The translations under genes were made by a program, and so were the position numbers. Shown piece by piece: positions 16,615 to 26,094 of a stretch of 64,000 nt of DNA; positions within the stretch are counted from its first letter, which is position 1; the number at the start of each line of letters is the position of its first letter. The DNA is from Halothiobacillus sp. (GTDB lineage Bacteria > Pseudomonadota > Gammaproteobacteria > Halothiobacillales > Halothiobacillaceae). The notes beneath the pieces were generated by a model. It made no database searches, was not told the DNA's origin, and was given only the letters and a program-made list of their open reading frames with translations. The DNA lies in contig JADQCE010000001.1 in NCBI GenBank assembly GCA_016278265.1, positions 310,001-374,000 on the forward strand, in the 5' to 3' direction.

Positions 16615-18237
16615 ATGAACCGGTTGAACAACACCACCAAGATCCTCTTGGCGTTTGCCGTGTCCGCCGTGCTGTTTATCGGTGCACTCGGCTACGCGCT
16701 GATCCAGATGGATTCCATCTCCGAACGGTATCTGCAGGTTCAGCATCAGGACAACGCGCGTGTTAAGGCGTTGCAGGACGTTATGAGCAATGGCCTGCTG
16801 GGTGGTGTGGCGACCCGCAACAAGGTCTTCCGCCCCGATCTCGAGGCGGCGATCAAGGTCACCGGCAAGACCGACGAGGTGGTGCGTGCCGCCTTGGCCG
16901 AGGCGCGGTCGCTAACCTCCGTGAACAACGCCGAGGCTCAGGGCCTCCTGGATGACATCGAGACCCGCTGGGAACGCGTCATGGCGGCCCGCCTGGCGGT
17001 CTTCGACCAGGTGAATGCCGGCAACATCGAGCGCGCCCAGCATATCCTGGTGCAGGACGAGCACCCGGACTGGCAACAGATCCGCAAGAACATCCAGTCG
17101 CTGATCGCGACGGCCAAGGCACGTGAGGACGCGCGTACCGAGGCGGCCGAGGAGCACATGCTCGAGGCGCGCGCGGCCACGCTGTTGATCGGTGCGGTGG
17201 CACTGGGGGTGGGCATCTTCCTGCTGGTGCTGGTGATGACCACCTTCACCCGCCGCATTCACCGCGTGATTCGCGCCATGGAGGACATTGCCGAGGGCGA
17301 GGGCGACCTGACCCGTCGCCTGCCGGTGACCGGCAACGACGAGTTCGCCAAGCTCTCCCGTGGCTTCAACCGGTTCGTCGAGCGCATCCACAATCTTGTC
17401 CACGAGATCACCGACTCCACTGGCCAGCTGGCCGCCTCGGCCGAGGAAATGTCGATGATCACGCGCCAGTCTCGTGAGAGCACGCACGAGCAGAACGAGC
17501 AGACCCAGATGGTGGCCTCGGCGATCGAGGAACTGACCGCCACCACCCGCGAGATCGCCGAGAACACCAACCAGACCGCCAGTGCCTCCAACGAGACCGA
17601 GGAGGTCACGCACAAGGGTCAGCAGGCGCTCAAGCGATCGATGGATACCGTGCACGAGTTGATGGGATCGATGCGCAATACCGCCGAATCGATCGGCGAA
17701 CTCGAGTCGCAGACCAAGGACATCGGCAAGGTGCTCGACGTGATCCAGGGCGTGGCCGAGCAGACCAACCTGCTGGCGCTGAATGCCGCGATCGAGGCGG
17801 CGCGGGCCGGCGAGCAGGGCCGAGGCTTTGCCGTGGTGGCCGAGGAGGTGCGCAATCTCGCTAGCCGCACGCAGCAGTCCACCGAGGAGATCAAGGGCAT
17901 TATCGATGGCCTGCGCGATCGGGCGCAACGGACCGTCAAGGCGATGGAAGTCAGCCAGACGCAGGGCAAGGCCACGCTGGAGGCGGTCAACGAGACCGAC
18001 GAGTCGCTGGATGCGGTGGTGCGCCACGTCAATCACATCAACGAGATGACCATGCAGATCGCCACCGCCGCCGAGGAGCAGTCGGCCACGGTCGAGGAGG
18101 TCAACCGCAACCTCGAGCGCATCCGTGCCAAGAGCGAGGAGCTCGACGACTCCTCGCAGCAGGTATCCACCGCCGGCGGCGACCTCACCCGGTTGTCGGC
18201 CAACCTCGATGGCCTGGTCAATCGCTTCAAGACCTGA
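16615..18237 (+). CDS. Methyl-accepting chemotaxis protein
   Basis: This 540-residue chemoreceptor has an N-terminal membrane helix ([21 protein letters not shown]), a helical periplasmic ligand-binding domain of about 160 residues of the four-helix-bundle type, and a second membrane helix near 190-210 ([19 protein letters not shown]). A HAMP domain and a long coiled-coil signalling domain follow. The conserved hairpin tip [41 protein letters not shown] is complete. The C-terminus ends RFKT and lacks the NWETF-type tether for CheR/CheB. AAGGAG precedes the ATG at 16615. It is expressed from its own FliA promoter and closed by a terminator. The ligand is unknown. Confidence 0.95.
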   Translation: MNRLNNTTKILLAFAVSAVLFIGALGYALIQMDSISERYLQVQHQDNARVKALQDVMSNGLLGGVATRNKVFRPDLEAAIKVTGKTDEVVRAALAEARSLTSVNNAEAQGLLDDIETRWERVMAARLAVFDQVNAGNIERAQHILVQDEHPDWQQIRKNIQSLIATAKAREDARTEAAEEHMLEARAATLLIGAVALGVGIFLLVLVMTTFTRRIHRVIRAMEDIAEGEGDLTRRLPVTGNDEFAKLSRGFNRFVERIHNLVHEITDSTGQLAASAEEMSMITRQSRESTHEQNEQTQMVASAIEELTATTREIAENTNQTASASNETEEVTHKGQQALKRSMDTVHELMGSMRNTAESIGELESQTKDIGKVLDVIQGVAEQTNLLALNAAIEAARAGEQGRGFAVVAEEVRNLASRTQQSTEEIKGIIDGLRDRAQRTVKAMEVSQTQGKATLEAVNETDESLDAVVRHVNHINEMTMQIATAAEEQSATVEEVNRNLERIRAKSEELDDSSQQVSTAGGDLTRLSANLDGLVNRFKT

Positions 18238-18262
18238 GGCTATCTTGCGTGACCCACGTACG

Positions 18263-18289
18263 AAGGCCGGCACCTGTTGCCGGCCTTTT
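18263..18289 (+). terminator. Intrinsic terminator after the chemoreceptor gene
   Basis: AAGGCCGGC, ACCTGTT, GCCGGCCTTTT forms a nine-pair hairpin with a short T-run, 25 bases past the stop codon. Confidence 0.85.
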
Positions 18290-18341
18290 CCGTTGCGGTC
18301 GTCATGAGGGCGCGTTCAGTCGCGCCCCGGGGGCTTGCCTG

Positions 18342-19370
18342 TCAGAGGGTGTCGCGGCCGAAACGGCGTACGAATGGCAGCCGCCGCCAGAGGCTGGGAC
18401 GGGTGTCGGTCAGATCGCGGCAGGTCTCGCACTGGCCGGCACGCGGGCGCCGGGCGGTGAGCGGTTCGATCCGCGTCGGTGACGGTCCGCGCCCCGGCTC
18501 CCAGGCCGAGAGCGGTTCCTCGTGGATCATCACGTCGGCACCGGGGAAGGTGCGCAGCAGCTTGGCCTCGATCTCGTCGCCGATCTGGTGCGCGCGGTTG
18601 AGATCGATGTGATTGTCGAGATACAGGTACAGCTGGATGATCATGGTCTGGCCGGCCAGGCGGGTGCGGATCTGGTTGACGGCATGCACCGACGGGTGCG
18701 CCGTGGCGATCTGGGCGATGCGCATCTCGGTGCCGTCGAGGACCTCGCGGTCCATCAGGTGATCGAGGGCTTCCCGGCCGACCTTCCAGGCGCTGTAAAG
18801 CACGAAGATGCCCACTAAGGTGCCGAAGATCGGATCGATCCAGTTCAGGCCATAGCCGGCGAGGATCAGCACGGCGATGGTCGAGGCGTTGACCAGGAAG
18901 TCCATGCTGTAGTGCGAGGCGTCGGCCTTGATCGCCGGCGAGCGCGTCTTGATGATCACGTAGCGCTGGAAGGTGATCAGGGCGAGTGTCGCCACCATCG
19001 AGAAGATCATCACCGCCACCCCCCAGTTGACGGCATCGATCTCCTGCGGGCGGATCAGGCGTTGCAGGGCTTCGATCAGCAGGAACACGCCGGAGCCGGC
19101 GATGAAGGTTGCCTGGGCCAGGGCGGCCAGCGGTTCGGCCTTGCCGTGCCCGTAGCGATGGTCCTCGTCGGGCGGTTGCAGCGCGACGCGTACCGCCACC
19201 AGCGTGACCAGCGAGGCCAGCAGGTCCATGGTCGAATCGATCAGCGAGGCGAGCATGCTCAGCGAATTGGTGGTGATGGTTGCCGCGAGCTTGAGCGCGA
19301 TCAGGGTCAGGGCGAGCGTCACCGAGGCGGTGGTGACCATGCGCAGCAGCTTGGCGTGGGGATTGTGCAT
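18342..19370 (-). CDS. fieF: Cation diffusion facilitator, FieF-like iron/zinc efflux transporter
   Basis: The 342-residue protein has six hydrophobic segments. The metal-binding residues are visible in TM2 (DSTMD) and TM5 (HYSMD), together with HRYGHGK between TM2 and TM3 and a C-terminal cytoplasmic domain. The first ligand set D-x3-D/H-x3-D matches FieF/YiiP, so Zn2+/Fe2+ proton antiport is likely. Family members are usually about 300 residues. This one has an extra basic tail of about 40 residues containing CETC, a possible extra metal site. A 24-bp inverted repeat lies about 80 bp upstream. Confidence 0.88.
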   Translation of the reverse strand: MHNPHAKLLRMVTTASVTLALTLIALKLAATITTNSLSMLASLIDSTMDLLASLVTLVAVRVALQPPDEDHRYGHGKAEPLAALAQATFIAGSGVFLLIEALQRLIRPQEIDAVNWGVAVMIFSMVATLALITFQRYVIIKTRSPAIKADASHYSMDFLVNASTIAVLILAGYGLNWIDPIFGTLVGIFVLYSAWKVGREALDHLMDREVLDGTEMRIAQIATAHPSVHAVNQIRTRLAGQTMIIQLYLYLDNHIDLNRAHQIGDEIEAKLLRTFPGADVMIHEEPLSAWEPGRGPSPTRIEPLTARRPRAGQCETCRDLTDTRPSLWRRLPFVRRFGRDTL

Positions 19371-19447
19371 CGGGTGATCGTCGCCTGGTCGGGGTCGCGG
19401 TTCGGCCTCGCCACCGGCGGGTCGCGCCGCCGGCGAAAGTTAGTCAA

Positions 19448-19471
19448 GACTAATACCGAACTGAATTAGTC
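19448..19471 (-). promoter_or_regulatory. Inverted repeat upstream of fieF, possible IscR-type operator
   Basis: GACTAAT and ATTAGTC are perfect 7-bp arms separated by 10 bp. Read on the minus strand, GACTAATTCAGTTCGGTAT matches 17 of 19 positions of the right-hand part of the E. coli type-1 IscR consensus (GACTRWWWYAGTCRRSTAT), but the left six positions do not match. Control of a metal exporter by an Fe-S sensor would make sense, yet this is an inference from a partial match. I see no other gene or clear signal in the rest of the 308-bp gap between fieF and ycjX. Confidence 0.4.
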
Positions 19472-19678
19472 CCATTTTAATGCAGCCTGGCTTCGAGGGC
19501 TAGTCCGTCATTTCAGGTCTTTCCATTCAGGCTTTCCGGGCATGACCTGCCAAATCGTCCAAATCGCCTCCGGATGCGCCGGGCTTGGGTGCTTTGGCCG
19601 GCTCGTCTACCATCGTGACACCCCTCATTCGCCGGGATACCCCCGGCGACGGCTCCAAAATCAAAGGCCCCAACGGTT

Positions 19679-21064
19679 ATGGCCAACGACTCCCAGGCTG
19701 ATCGCTCCATCGCTGATCAATCCATGGCCCACGAGAAATCGACCACCCCGTCACTCGCCGGCTGCCCGGTCACCCGCATCGGCATCACCGGGCTGTCCGG
19801 CGCCGGCAAATCGACCCTGATCACCGCCATCATCAATCACCTGGAGAATGCCCGGCGCGGCGCGCTGTCGGAGCAGTCCGGGCTGGCGCGCATTCGCCAT
19901 GGCCGCTGGCATCGCGAGATCGAGCGTGCCTTCGACTACGACCATGCCCTGACCGCGTTGACAGGACAGCCGCCGAGCTGGCCCGAATCCACTCGCGACT
20001 GGTCGATCGCCCGTTTGACTCTCGATTACGACCGGCGCTGGTATTCGCTGCGGCCACGTCGTCGCTGCCTGGAGTTGTTCGATTACCCGGGCGAATGGCT
20101 GCTGGACCTGTCTCTGCTCGACTGGTCATTCGCCGAGTACAGCGCCCATTGGCGTGACTGGCTGGCGCGCAGTCCGCGCCGGGAGATCGCGCCGAGGCTG
20201 CTCGAGGATCTCAAGGCAATCGACCCCGCTGAGCCGGTCGATCCCGAGCGACTGGCCGCGCTGGCCAATCGCTGGTCGATGATGCTGGCCGACAGTCGTC
20301 TGCCACCGCACCGACTGTCGCGCAACCTGCCCGGTCGCTGGTTGATGCCAGGCGAGGGCTTCGATCCGGATGCCATGCCGTTCCTGCCCCTGCCGGGTGT
20401 CATGGCCGAGTCGCCAGATGACTATCCCGAGGGCTCCTGGGGCGAGGTCTGCCAGCGTCACTTCACCTACTACCGTGACCGGATCGCGCGGCCATTCTTC
20501 GAATCCCATTTCGGTCGACTGGATGCGCAGGTGATCCTGGTCGATCTGCTGGGTGCCCTGCGCAGCGGCCGCGCGGCGCTGGCCGACATGCGCGCGGCGC
20601 TCGAGTCGATTCTCGAGCCGTTTCGCTACCGCGACGGGCACTGGCTCGGCAACCTGTTCGCACGCCGCATTCGCCGGGTGGCGATCGTCGCCACGCAGAT
20701 CGATCACCTGCTGCCGGCCGATCAGGCGAGATTGACCCGATTGCTCGACAGCTATCTGTTCGAGCTGACCCAACAGCTCGCCGGCAAGGACATCGAGCTG
20801 CGCCTGTTCGCCGTCTCGGCAGTGACCGCCGCCCAGCCACGCGAGGATGCCCGCGGTCGACCCATGCTGGTGGGGACCGAGAAGAGCTCGCGGCAGAAGA
20901 TCGCCTTTACCCCGCCGACCATCCCTGAACAGATGCCGCATGATCTGGATCTGGCCATCGACGACCTGCCCACGTTGGCGCCGCCGGCGGGGCTGGACCG
21001 GGCCCGAGCCTTTCCCGGTCGGCGCGTCGATGCCCTGCTCGATTTCGTGATCGGCGAGTCCTGA
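19679..21064 (+). CDS. ycjX: YcjX family P-loop GTPase-like protein
   Basis: The 461-residue protein has a Walker A motif GLSGAGKS starting at residue 38. It also has the family-specific FDYPGEWLLDLSLL (DxPG-like switch region), DWLARSPRR, LPGRWLMPGEGFD and FFESHFGRLDAQVILVDLLGAL. These fit YcjX, a stress-linked nucleotide-binding protein of unknown mechanism. The next gene is ycjF, the usual partner, 71 bases downstream. A short charged N-terminal extension precedes the P-loop; a later ATG at 19724 is possible. Confidence 0.9.
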   Translation: MANDSQADRSIADQSMAHEKSTTPSLAGCPVTRIGITGLSGAGKSTLITAIINHLENARRGALSEQSGLARIRHGRWHREIERAFDYDHALTALTGQPPSWPESTRDWSIARLTLDYDRRWYSLRPRRRCLELFDYPGEWLLDLSLLDWSFAEYSAHWRDWLARSPRREIAPRLLEDLKAIDPAEPVDPERLAALANRWSMMLADSRLPPHRLSRNLPGRWLMPGEGFDPDAMPFLPLPGVMAESPDDYPEGSWGEVCQRHFTYYRDRIARPFFESHFGRLDAQVILVDLLGALRSGRAALADMRAALESILEPFRYRDGHWLGNLFARRIRRVAIVATQIDHLLPADQARLTRLLDSYLFELTQQLAGKDIELRLFAVSAVTAAQPREDARGRPMLVGTEKSSRQKIAFTPPTIPEQMPHDLDLAIDDLPTLAPPAGLDRARAFPGRRVDALLDFVIGES

Positions 21065-21135
21065 GCCATGAGCCGATCCACGTCCTTTTTCGCTTTGATG
21101 CCGACCCACACAAGAACAGTCTCCGGAGCCCTTCA

Positions 21136-22125
21136 ATGAGTGATGAGCAACCGCCGCGAGGAGGCCACCTGGCCACTCGCATCCACGCGCACGGTGACTC
21201 GGTGCCGGATGTCGATACCGAGGCCCTCTACGACGAGGAGTCTGCCGAAGAGATGGCCGACCTGCTCGAGCCCCGACAGGGCTTTCCCTGGGTGGCGACC
21301 CTCTTGAGCGTGGTGGCGGTCACCTGGATCACTATCAACTGGTTGCAGGCAATCTGGTGGGCGCACGCGTCCCATCCAACGCTGGGCTGGGTGATCTTTG
21401 CCATCGGTTTGGGCGTCGGTGGGACCGCGTTGGGACTGGCCTGGCGGGCCTGGCGGCAGCGCCAGCAGATCGATGCCATCACCCGCCTGAACCGCCGACT
21501 GGCAGAGGCCGAACGCGAGGGCGAGATGGGCGAGTCGGTGGTTGAACTGCGGGAAGCGGCCGAACACCTGCTCGCCGACAACCCGCAGCGGCGGATCTTC
21601 GAGGAAGCCCTGCTTGGCATCGATGCCGGCAGTCACGCCACCGAACTGGTGGTGGCGCTCGAGCGCGCCTATGCCGACCAGGATGCCCGGGCTCGTGCGC
21701 TGATCCATCGCGAAGTGGTGCGCACCGGCCTATTCATCGCCGCGAGTCCCTATCCCGCTCTCGATCTCCTGCTCGTCGCCTGGCGCAATGCGCGGCTGGT
21801 CAACGCCATCGCGCGCATCTACGGGCTGACGCTTTCCTTTCCGGCCCGCTGGCGCCTGTATCGCATGATCCTGCAGAACATGGCCTTCGCCTCGGCCACC
21901 GAGACCGTGCTCGATTCGGCCAGCGAGGGCTGGGCCTCCAACCTGATGGTCAACCTCGGCGCCCGGGCCGGTCAGGGCGTGGCTGTGGCGCTGTATTCGC
22001 TGCGCATCGGTCGGCAGGCCATGCGTGCCTCACGCATCGCCCCGGAGCACAAGCCGTTGGTCGACCGCAACCTGGCGACACTGATCCTCGGCGCGATCCG
22101 CGAGCGCTCGGCGTCGAGCCGATAG
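21136..22125 (+). CDS. ycjF: YcjF family membrane protein (DUF697)
   Basis: The 329-residue protein has an acidic N-terminal stretch and a pair of membrane helices (PWVATLLSVVAVTWITINWLQAIWW and WVIFAIGLGVGGTALGLAW). A helical domain follows, and then the DUF697-like C-terminus (RLVNAIARIYGLTLSFPARWRLYRMILQNMAFA). It forms an operon with ycjX, as in E. coli, where both sit in the phage-shock neighbourhood. No psp genes are present here. CCGGAG precedes the start. Function is unknown; association of the pair at the inner membrane is an inference. Confidence 0.9.
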   Translation: MSDEQPPRGGHLATRIHAHGDSVPDVDTEALYDEESAEEMADLLEPRQGFPWVATLLSVVAVTWITINWLQAIWWAHASHPTLGWVIFAIGLGVGGTALGLAWRAWRQRQQIDAITRLNRRLAEAEREGEMGESVVELREAAEHLLADNPQRRIFEEALLGIDAGSHATELVVALERAYADQDARARALIHREVVRTGLFIAASPYPALDLLLVAWRNARLVNAIARIYGLTLSFPARWRLYRMILQNMAFASATETVLDSASEGWASNLMVNLGARAGQGVAVALYSLRIGRQAMRASRIAPEHKPLVDRNLATLILGAIRERSASSR

Positions 22126-22150
22126 CCGGCCATCATCGGGAGGGCAGGGA

Positions 22151-22591
22151 ATGGAGCAGCGTTTGAGTGTGATCACCCTGGGCGTGGCGGACCTGGCCCG
22201 CTCGAGAGTCTTCTACGAACAAGGCCTCGGCTGGACGGTCGGTGGTGCCGCAGAGCAGGTCGTCTTCTTCCAGCTAAACGGTATCGTTCTGGCCCTCTAT
22301 CCGCGCGCTGACCTGGCGGCGGACGCCGGTGTGCCGGCCGACGAGGGCAGCGGCTTTGCCGGTATGACACTCGCGCACAACGTGCGCTCGCCCCAGGAGG
22401 TTGATGAGGTGCTTGTTGAGGCCCAACGGGCGGGCGGACGGCTGATCAAGCCGGGCGTGGCGGTGTTCTGGGGCGGCTACTCCGGCTATTTCGCCGACCC
22501 GGACGGGCATCTCTGGGAGGTGGCCCATAACCCGCTCTGGGCGTTGGATGCGGCGGGCAACGTGTCGCTGGCACCGGGGCAGGGCGAGTGA
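22151..22591 (+). CDS. VOC (glyoxalase/bleomycin-resistance fold) family protein
   Basis: The 146-residue protein shows two beta-alpha-beta-beta-beta units. The first starts SVITLGVADLARSRVFYEQGLGW; the second ends with WGGYSGYFADPDGHLWEVAHNP, the metal-binding strand of VOC proteins. The family covers dioxygenases, isomerases and binding proteins, so no substrate is assigned. GGGAGGGCAGGGA precedes the ATG. Its TGA shares one base with the ATG of the next gene. Confidence 0.85.
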   Translation: MEQRLSVITLGVADLARSRVFYEQGLGWTVGGAAEQVVFFQLNGIVLALYPRADLAADAGVPADEGSGFAGMTLAHNVRSPQEVDEVLVEAQRAGGRLIKPGVAVFWGGYSGYFADPDGHLWEVAHNPLWALDAAGNVSLAPGQGE

Positions 22592-23220
22592 TGCAGGCGG
22601 AGAGCGGGCGGTGGCTGCTGATCGGCGGCACCCTGCTGGTGCTCGTCGCCTTGCTGCTCTCGGGGATCGCCCCCTACGATCGGGCCACCTGGGTGCTCGA
22701 AGTCGCCCCGGCGGTGATCGCGCTGCCGATCCTGTGGTTCACCCGCAAGCGCTTCCCACTCACCCCGCTGCTCTACGGGCTGGTTTTCCTGCATGCCCTG
22801 GTGTTGATCTACGGTGGGGCCTACAGCTACGCCCGCGTGCCGCTGGGCTTCGAGATCCAGGCCTGGTTCGATCTTTCCCGCAATCCCTACGACAAGATCG
22901 GGCATTTCTTCCAGGGCCTCGTGCCCGCGCTGCTGGCCCGCGAGATCCTGATCCGAGGTTGCTTTGCCCGCGGGCCGTGGATGGTCGGGTTTCTCGCGCT
23001 CTGCGTCGCGATGACCGTAAGCGCCGTCTACGAGCTGATCGAATGGGGCGTGGCCGTGGTCGCCGGGGGTGGGGCGGTCGAGTTCCTCGGCACGCAGGGC
23101 GATCCCTGGGATGCCCAGTCGGACATGGCCTTCGCGTTGGTGGGAGCGGTCGTGGCGATCACCGCCTTCGGCCGGTGGCATGACCGGCAGATCGCGCGCC
23201 TGTCGGCACCCGGCGGATAA
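22591..23220 (+). CDS. DUF2238 membrane protein (YjdF-like)
   Basis: This 209-residue integral membrane protein has about six hydrophobic segments. The family motifs are DLSRNPYDKIGHFFQGLVPALLAREIL, YELIEWG, and GTQGDPWDAQSDMAFALVGA. Conserved His, Asp and Glu residues in the membrane region suggest metal or proton handling, but no function is known. The start codon overlaps the VOC stop by one base, so the two are coupled. It ends about 50 bases from the convergent hemB. Confidence 0.85.
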   Translation: MQAESGRWLLIGGTLLVLVALLLSGIAPYDRATWVLEVAPAVIALPILWFTRKRFPLTPLLYGLVFLHALVLIYGGAYSYARVPLGFEIQAWFDLSRNPYDKIGHFFQGLVPALLAREILIRGCFARGPWMVGFLALCVAMTVSAVYELIEWGVAVVAGGGAVEFLGTQGDPWDAQSDMAFALVGAVVAITAFGRWHDRQIARLSAPGG

Positions 23221-23268
23221 GGTTATCCGGCCGGGTTTCTGCGCTGCCCTGTCGGCCGAGGCGATTCG

Positions 23269-24303
<1,035 letters not shown>

Positions 24304-24304
24304 T

Positions 24305-24575
24305 TAGGGAAGGTCTGCACGAATAGCCAAAGCCTCTGGCTTACCGGCTTGTTCGCCATCAAGGCGCCGATTCGAAGTCGGGCTCATTGCCCGGCGAGAA
24401 TCGGCAACACCGAGGGCGGGCAAGCCGGTAAGCCCCTTCGGGCGGGCCGCCAGGCGCCCATCTGCGGTGTTGCAGCGCTTGCCAATGGCGACGGCCATTG
24501 GGCGGCGCACTGCGCCTTGCATCTGGATGCCTGGCGACCCGCAGAGGCGTTGGCTATTTGTGCAGACCTTCCTTA
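24305..24575. repeat. MITE-like element, copy A (271 bp, TA-flanked)
   Basis: The element is bounded by TA on both sides. It has terminal inverted repeats of about 32 bp (left GGGAAGGTCTGCACGAATAG, right end reading AGGAAGGTCTGCACAAATAG) with three mismatches. The interior has further inverted repeats (CTTACCGGCTTG and CAAGCCGGTAAG) and no credible gene. The core of the ends, TCTGCACGAAT, is shared with copy B and in part with copy C, but the interior differs. The TA target and lack of a transposase suggest a non-autonomous IS630/Tc1-type MITE. It sits between hemB and the divergent gene at 24664. The rest of that gap shows no gene. Confidence 0.75.
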
Positions 24576-24663
24576 GGATAGCAACCCGACACGCTCTGTC
24601 CCATCGGCCCGTCCATGCGGCCGGGGCTGGATCGATTGGGATCACCAAGCTGCGGGAGGTGGC

Positions 24664-25083
24664 ATGTACGAGTTCACGTTTCTGACGCCGGATCGCGGCG
24701 CGGGGTTCGTCAAGCGGCTCGAGGCCGAGGGACTGTCGGTTCGCGTGGCACGCGACCCGATGGCCGAGGAGGCCACGACGATCTCGATTCCTGACGACAT
24801 CAGCGATGAGCTGGTCGACCGGATCGAGGGCTGGTACGAGGAGGAAACGCAGGCGGCCGAGGCCGAGTTGTTCCGCGACGGCGGGGCAGAGGCCGCCATC
24901 TCCGCCGGGGTCTGGGTGACGCTGGCGGACGGCCGGTCGAGCTTCGCCCCGATCGAGCCGTCGACCATGAGCCGGATGCTGTCGGTCCTGAGCCCGGATG
25001 AAGTGGGCGAGTTCGTCGACCGGGTGGCCAAAGCGGTCGAGCATCCCGACGACACCCCGGCCTGCGCGCGCCGCGAGGACTGA
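24664..25083 (+). CDS. Hypothetical acidic protein
   Basis: I do not recognise this 139-residue protein. It is acidic and soluble, with no signal peptide or membrane helix. It starts MYEFTFLTPDRGAGFVKRLE and continues with an alternating alpha/beta pattern (LSVRVARDPMAEEATTISIPDDISDELVDRIEGWYEEE). A C-terminal helical part contains MSRMLSVLSPDEVGEFVDRVAKAVEHPDD. GGGAGGTGGC gives a good ribosome site and codon use matches the neighbours, so it is probably real. It stands alone between a repeat element and the DsrE-like gene. The first half could be a ferredoxin-like or ACT-like fold, but that is a guess. Confidence 0.65.
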   Translation: MYEFTFLTPDRGAGFVKRLEAEGLSVRVARDPMAEEATTISIPDDISDELVDRIEGWYEEETQAAEAELFRDGGAEAAISAGVWVTLADGRSSFAPIEPSTMSRMLSVLSPDEVGEFVDRVAKAVEHPDDTPACARRED

Positions 25084-25236
25084 AAGCCCACGAACAAATC
25101 GCAAGGCGTTGTTTTCCCGGCAACGCGATGCGAATCATGGCCTACCCTCTAATCGAGGGACATCCGGACCTTCCTCTGCTTGACGTGCCGGTCGGCACAT
25201 CGAGTGCGTGGTCCGGCACGACGAGAGGTGGCCGTC

Positions 25237-25788
25237 ATGAAACGCACGATCCTCCCCGCTTGGCATCTCGCGGTGCCGGCACTCCTGATGTGGTTGACCC
25301 TCGCTCTTGCAGCGCTGGGTCCATCGGCCGTCTGGGCGCAGGCGAAGGTCATCACGCCCGACTACCAGCCGCCACGGGTGGTCTACGACTTCTACCTGGA
25401 CGATCCGGCCAAGATCAACGCCGCCATGTACTGGGTGCGGTCCTTGATCAATCCGCTGCAGGCCAGTCCGTACAACATGGACCCCATGCTGGACATGGAT
25501 ATCGTGGTCATCATCCACGGCACCGAGATCGTCACCGTGGCGAAGAAGAACGAGGCGAAGTACGAGGACGCGGTCGCCCGCATGCGCTACTACGCCAACC
25601 TCGGGGTGGATTTCCACGTCTGCGGTCTGGCCGCCGAGGACTACGACTACGACAGCGAGGACTTCCAGGACTTCATTACCCTGGTGCCTTCGGCCTTCAC
25701 CGACCTGGTCCATTACCAGCAGCAGGGCTACGCGGTGATCAAGCCCGAGGTCTTCGTGCGCACCCAATCGATCGAGTCGATGCGCTGA
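25237..25788 (+). CDS. Periplasmic DsrE/DsrF-like sulfur-relay family protein
   Basis: The 183-residue protein has a signal peptide (hydrophobic stretch LAVPALLMWLTLALAALGPSAVWA, cleavage near AQA). A DsrE-like domain follows: VVIIHGTEIVTVAKKN, YANLGVDFHVCGLAAEDYDYD with the single conserved cysteine, and LVPSAFTDLVHYQQQGYAVIKPE. DsrE-like proteins carry persulfide sulfur on this cysteine. Exported members are common in sulfur-oxidising bacteria, so periplasmic sulfur handling is plausible. No dsr, sox or tus genes are nearby. The ATG at 25237 follows GAGAGG and begins with a basic signal-peptide head; an in-frame ATG at 25180 lacks a ribosome site. Confidence 0.82.
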   Translation: MKRTILPAWHLAVPALLMWLTLALAALGPSAVWAQAKVITPDYQPPRVVYDFYLDDPAKINAAMYWVRSLINPLQASPYNMDPMLDMDIVVIIHGTEIVTVAKKNEAKYEDAVARMRYYANLGVDFHVCGLAAEDYDYDSEDFQDFITLVPSAFTDLVHYQQQGYAVIKPEVFVRTQSIESMR

Positions 25789-25817
25789 CGCTCTGAGCCG
25801 GGTGTTATGCCGTATCC

Positions 25818-26089
25818 TAGGGAGCCTCTGCACGAATACCATGCCGCTCTGCGCGCCTTGAGCCGGGCAGATGCAAGGCGTTCGTCCGCCGCGGAAGGGT
25901 GATTCCCTTTCCAAGGACGACAACGCAGCAGATGCCCGGCCCAAGGCGCGCCCGGAGGGGCTTGGCGAGTCGCCCGTGCTCCGCGTTGCGATGTCTTGGC
26001 GTGGCCACCGGCACGCCGGCGACATCACGCCTTGATCACGAACGACTCGCCAAGCCAGAGCGGCATGGTATTCGTGCAGAGGCTCCCTA
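25818..26089. repeat. MITE-like element, copy B (272 bp, TA-flanked, perfect terminal repeats)
   Basis: TA flanks the element on both sides. The 32-bp terminal inverted repeats (beginning GGGAGCCTCTGCACGAATAC) are perfect. Inside are nested inverted repeats, among them CTTGGCGAGTCG with CGACTCGCCAAG and CCGGGCAGATGC with GCAGATGCCCGG, so the whole element can fold on itself. It shares most of its interior with copy C at 63076, with only scattered differences by eye. It has no reading frame with coding features. Perfect ends imply recent insertion or ongoing conversion. Its right edge lies six bases before the ATG of the next gene. Confidence 0.85.
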
Positions 26090-26094
26090 TCGCC

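Noticed and set aside
16912-18273. Minus-strand frame of 453 codons opposite the chemoreceptor gene
   Set aside because: Leu/Gly/His-rich shadow of a coiled-coil coding sequence, with no start signal or family.
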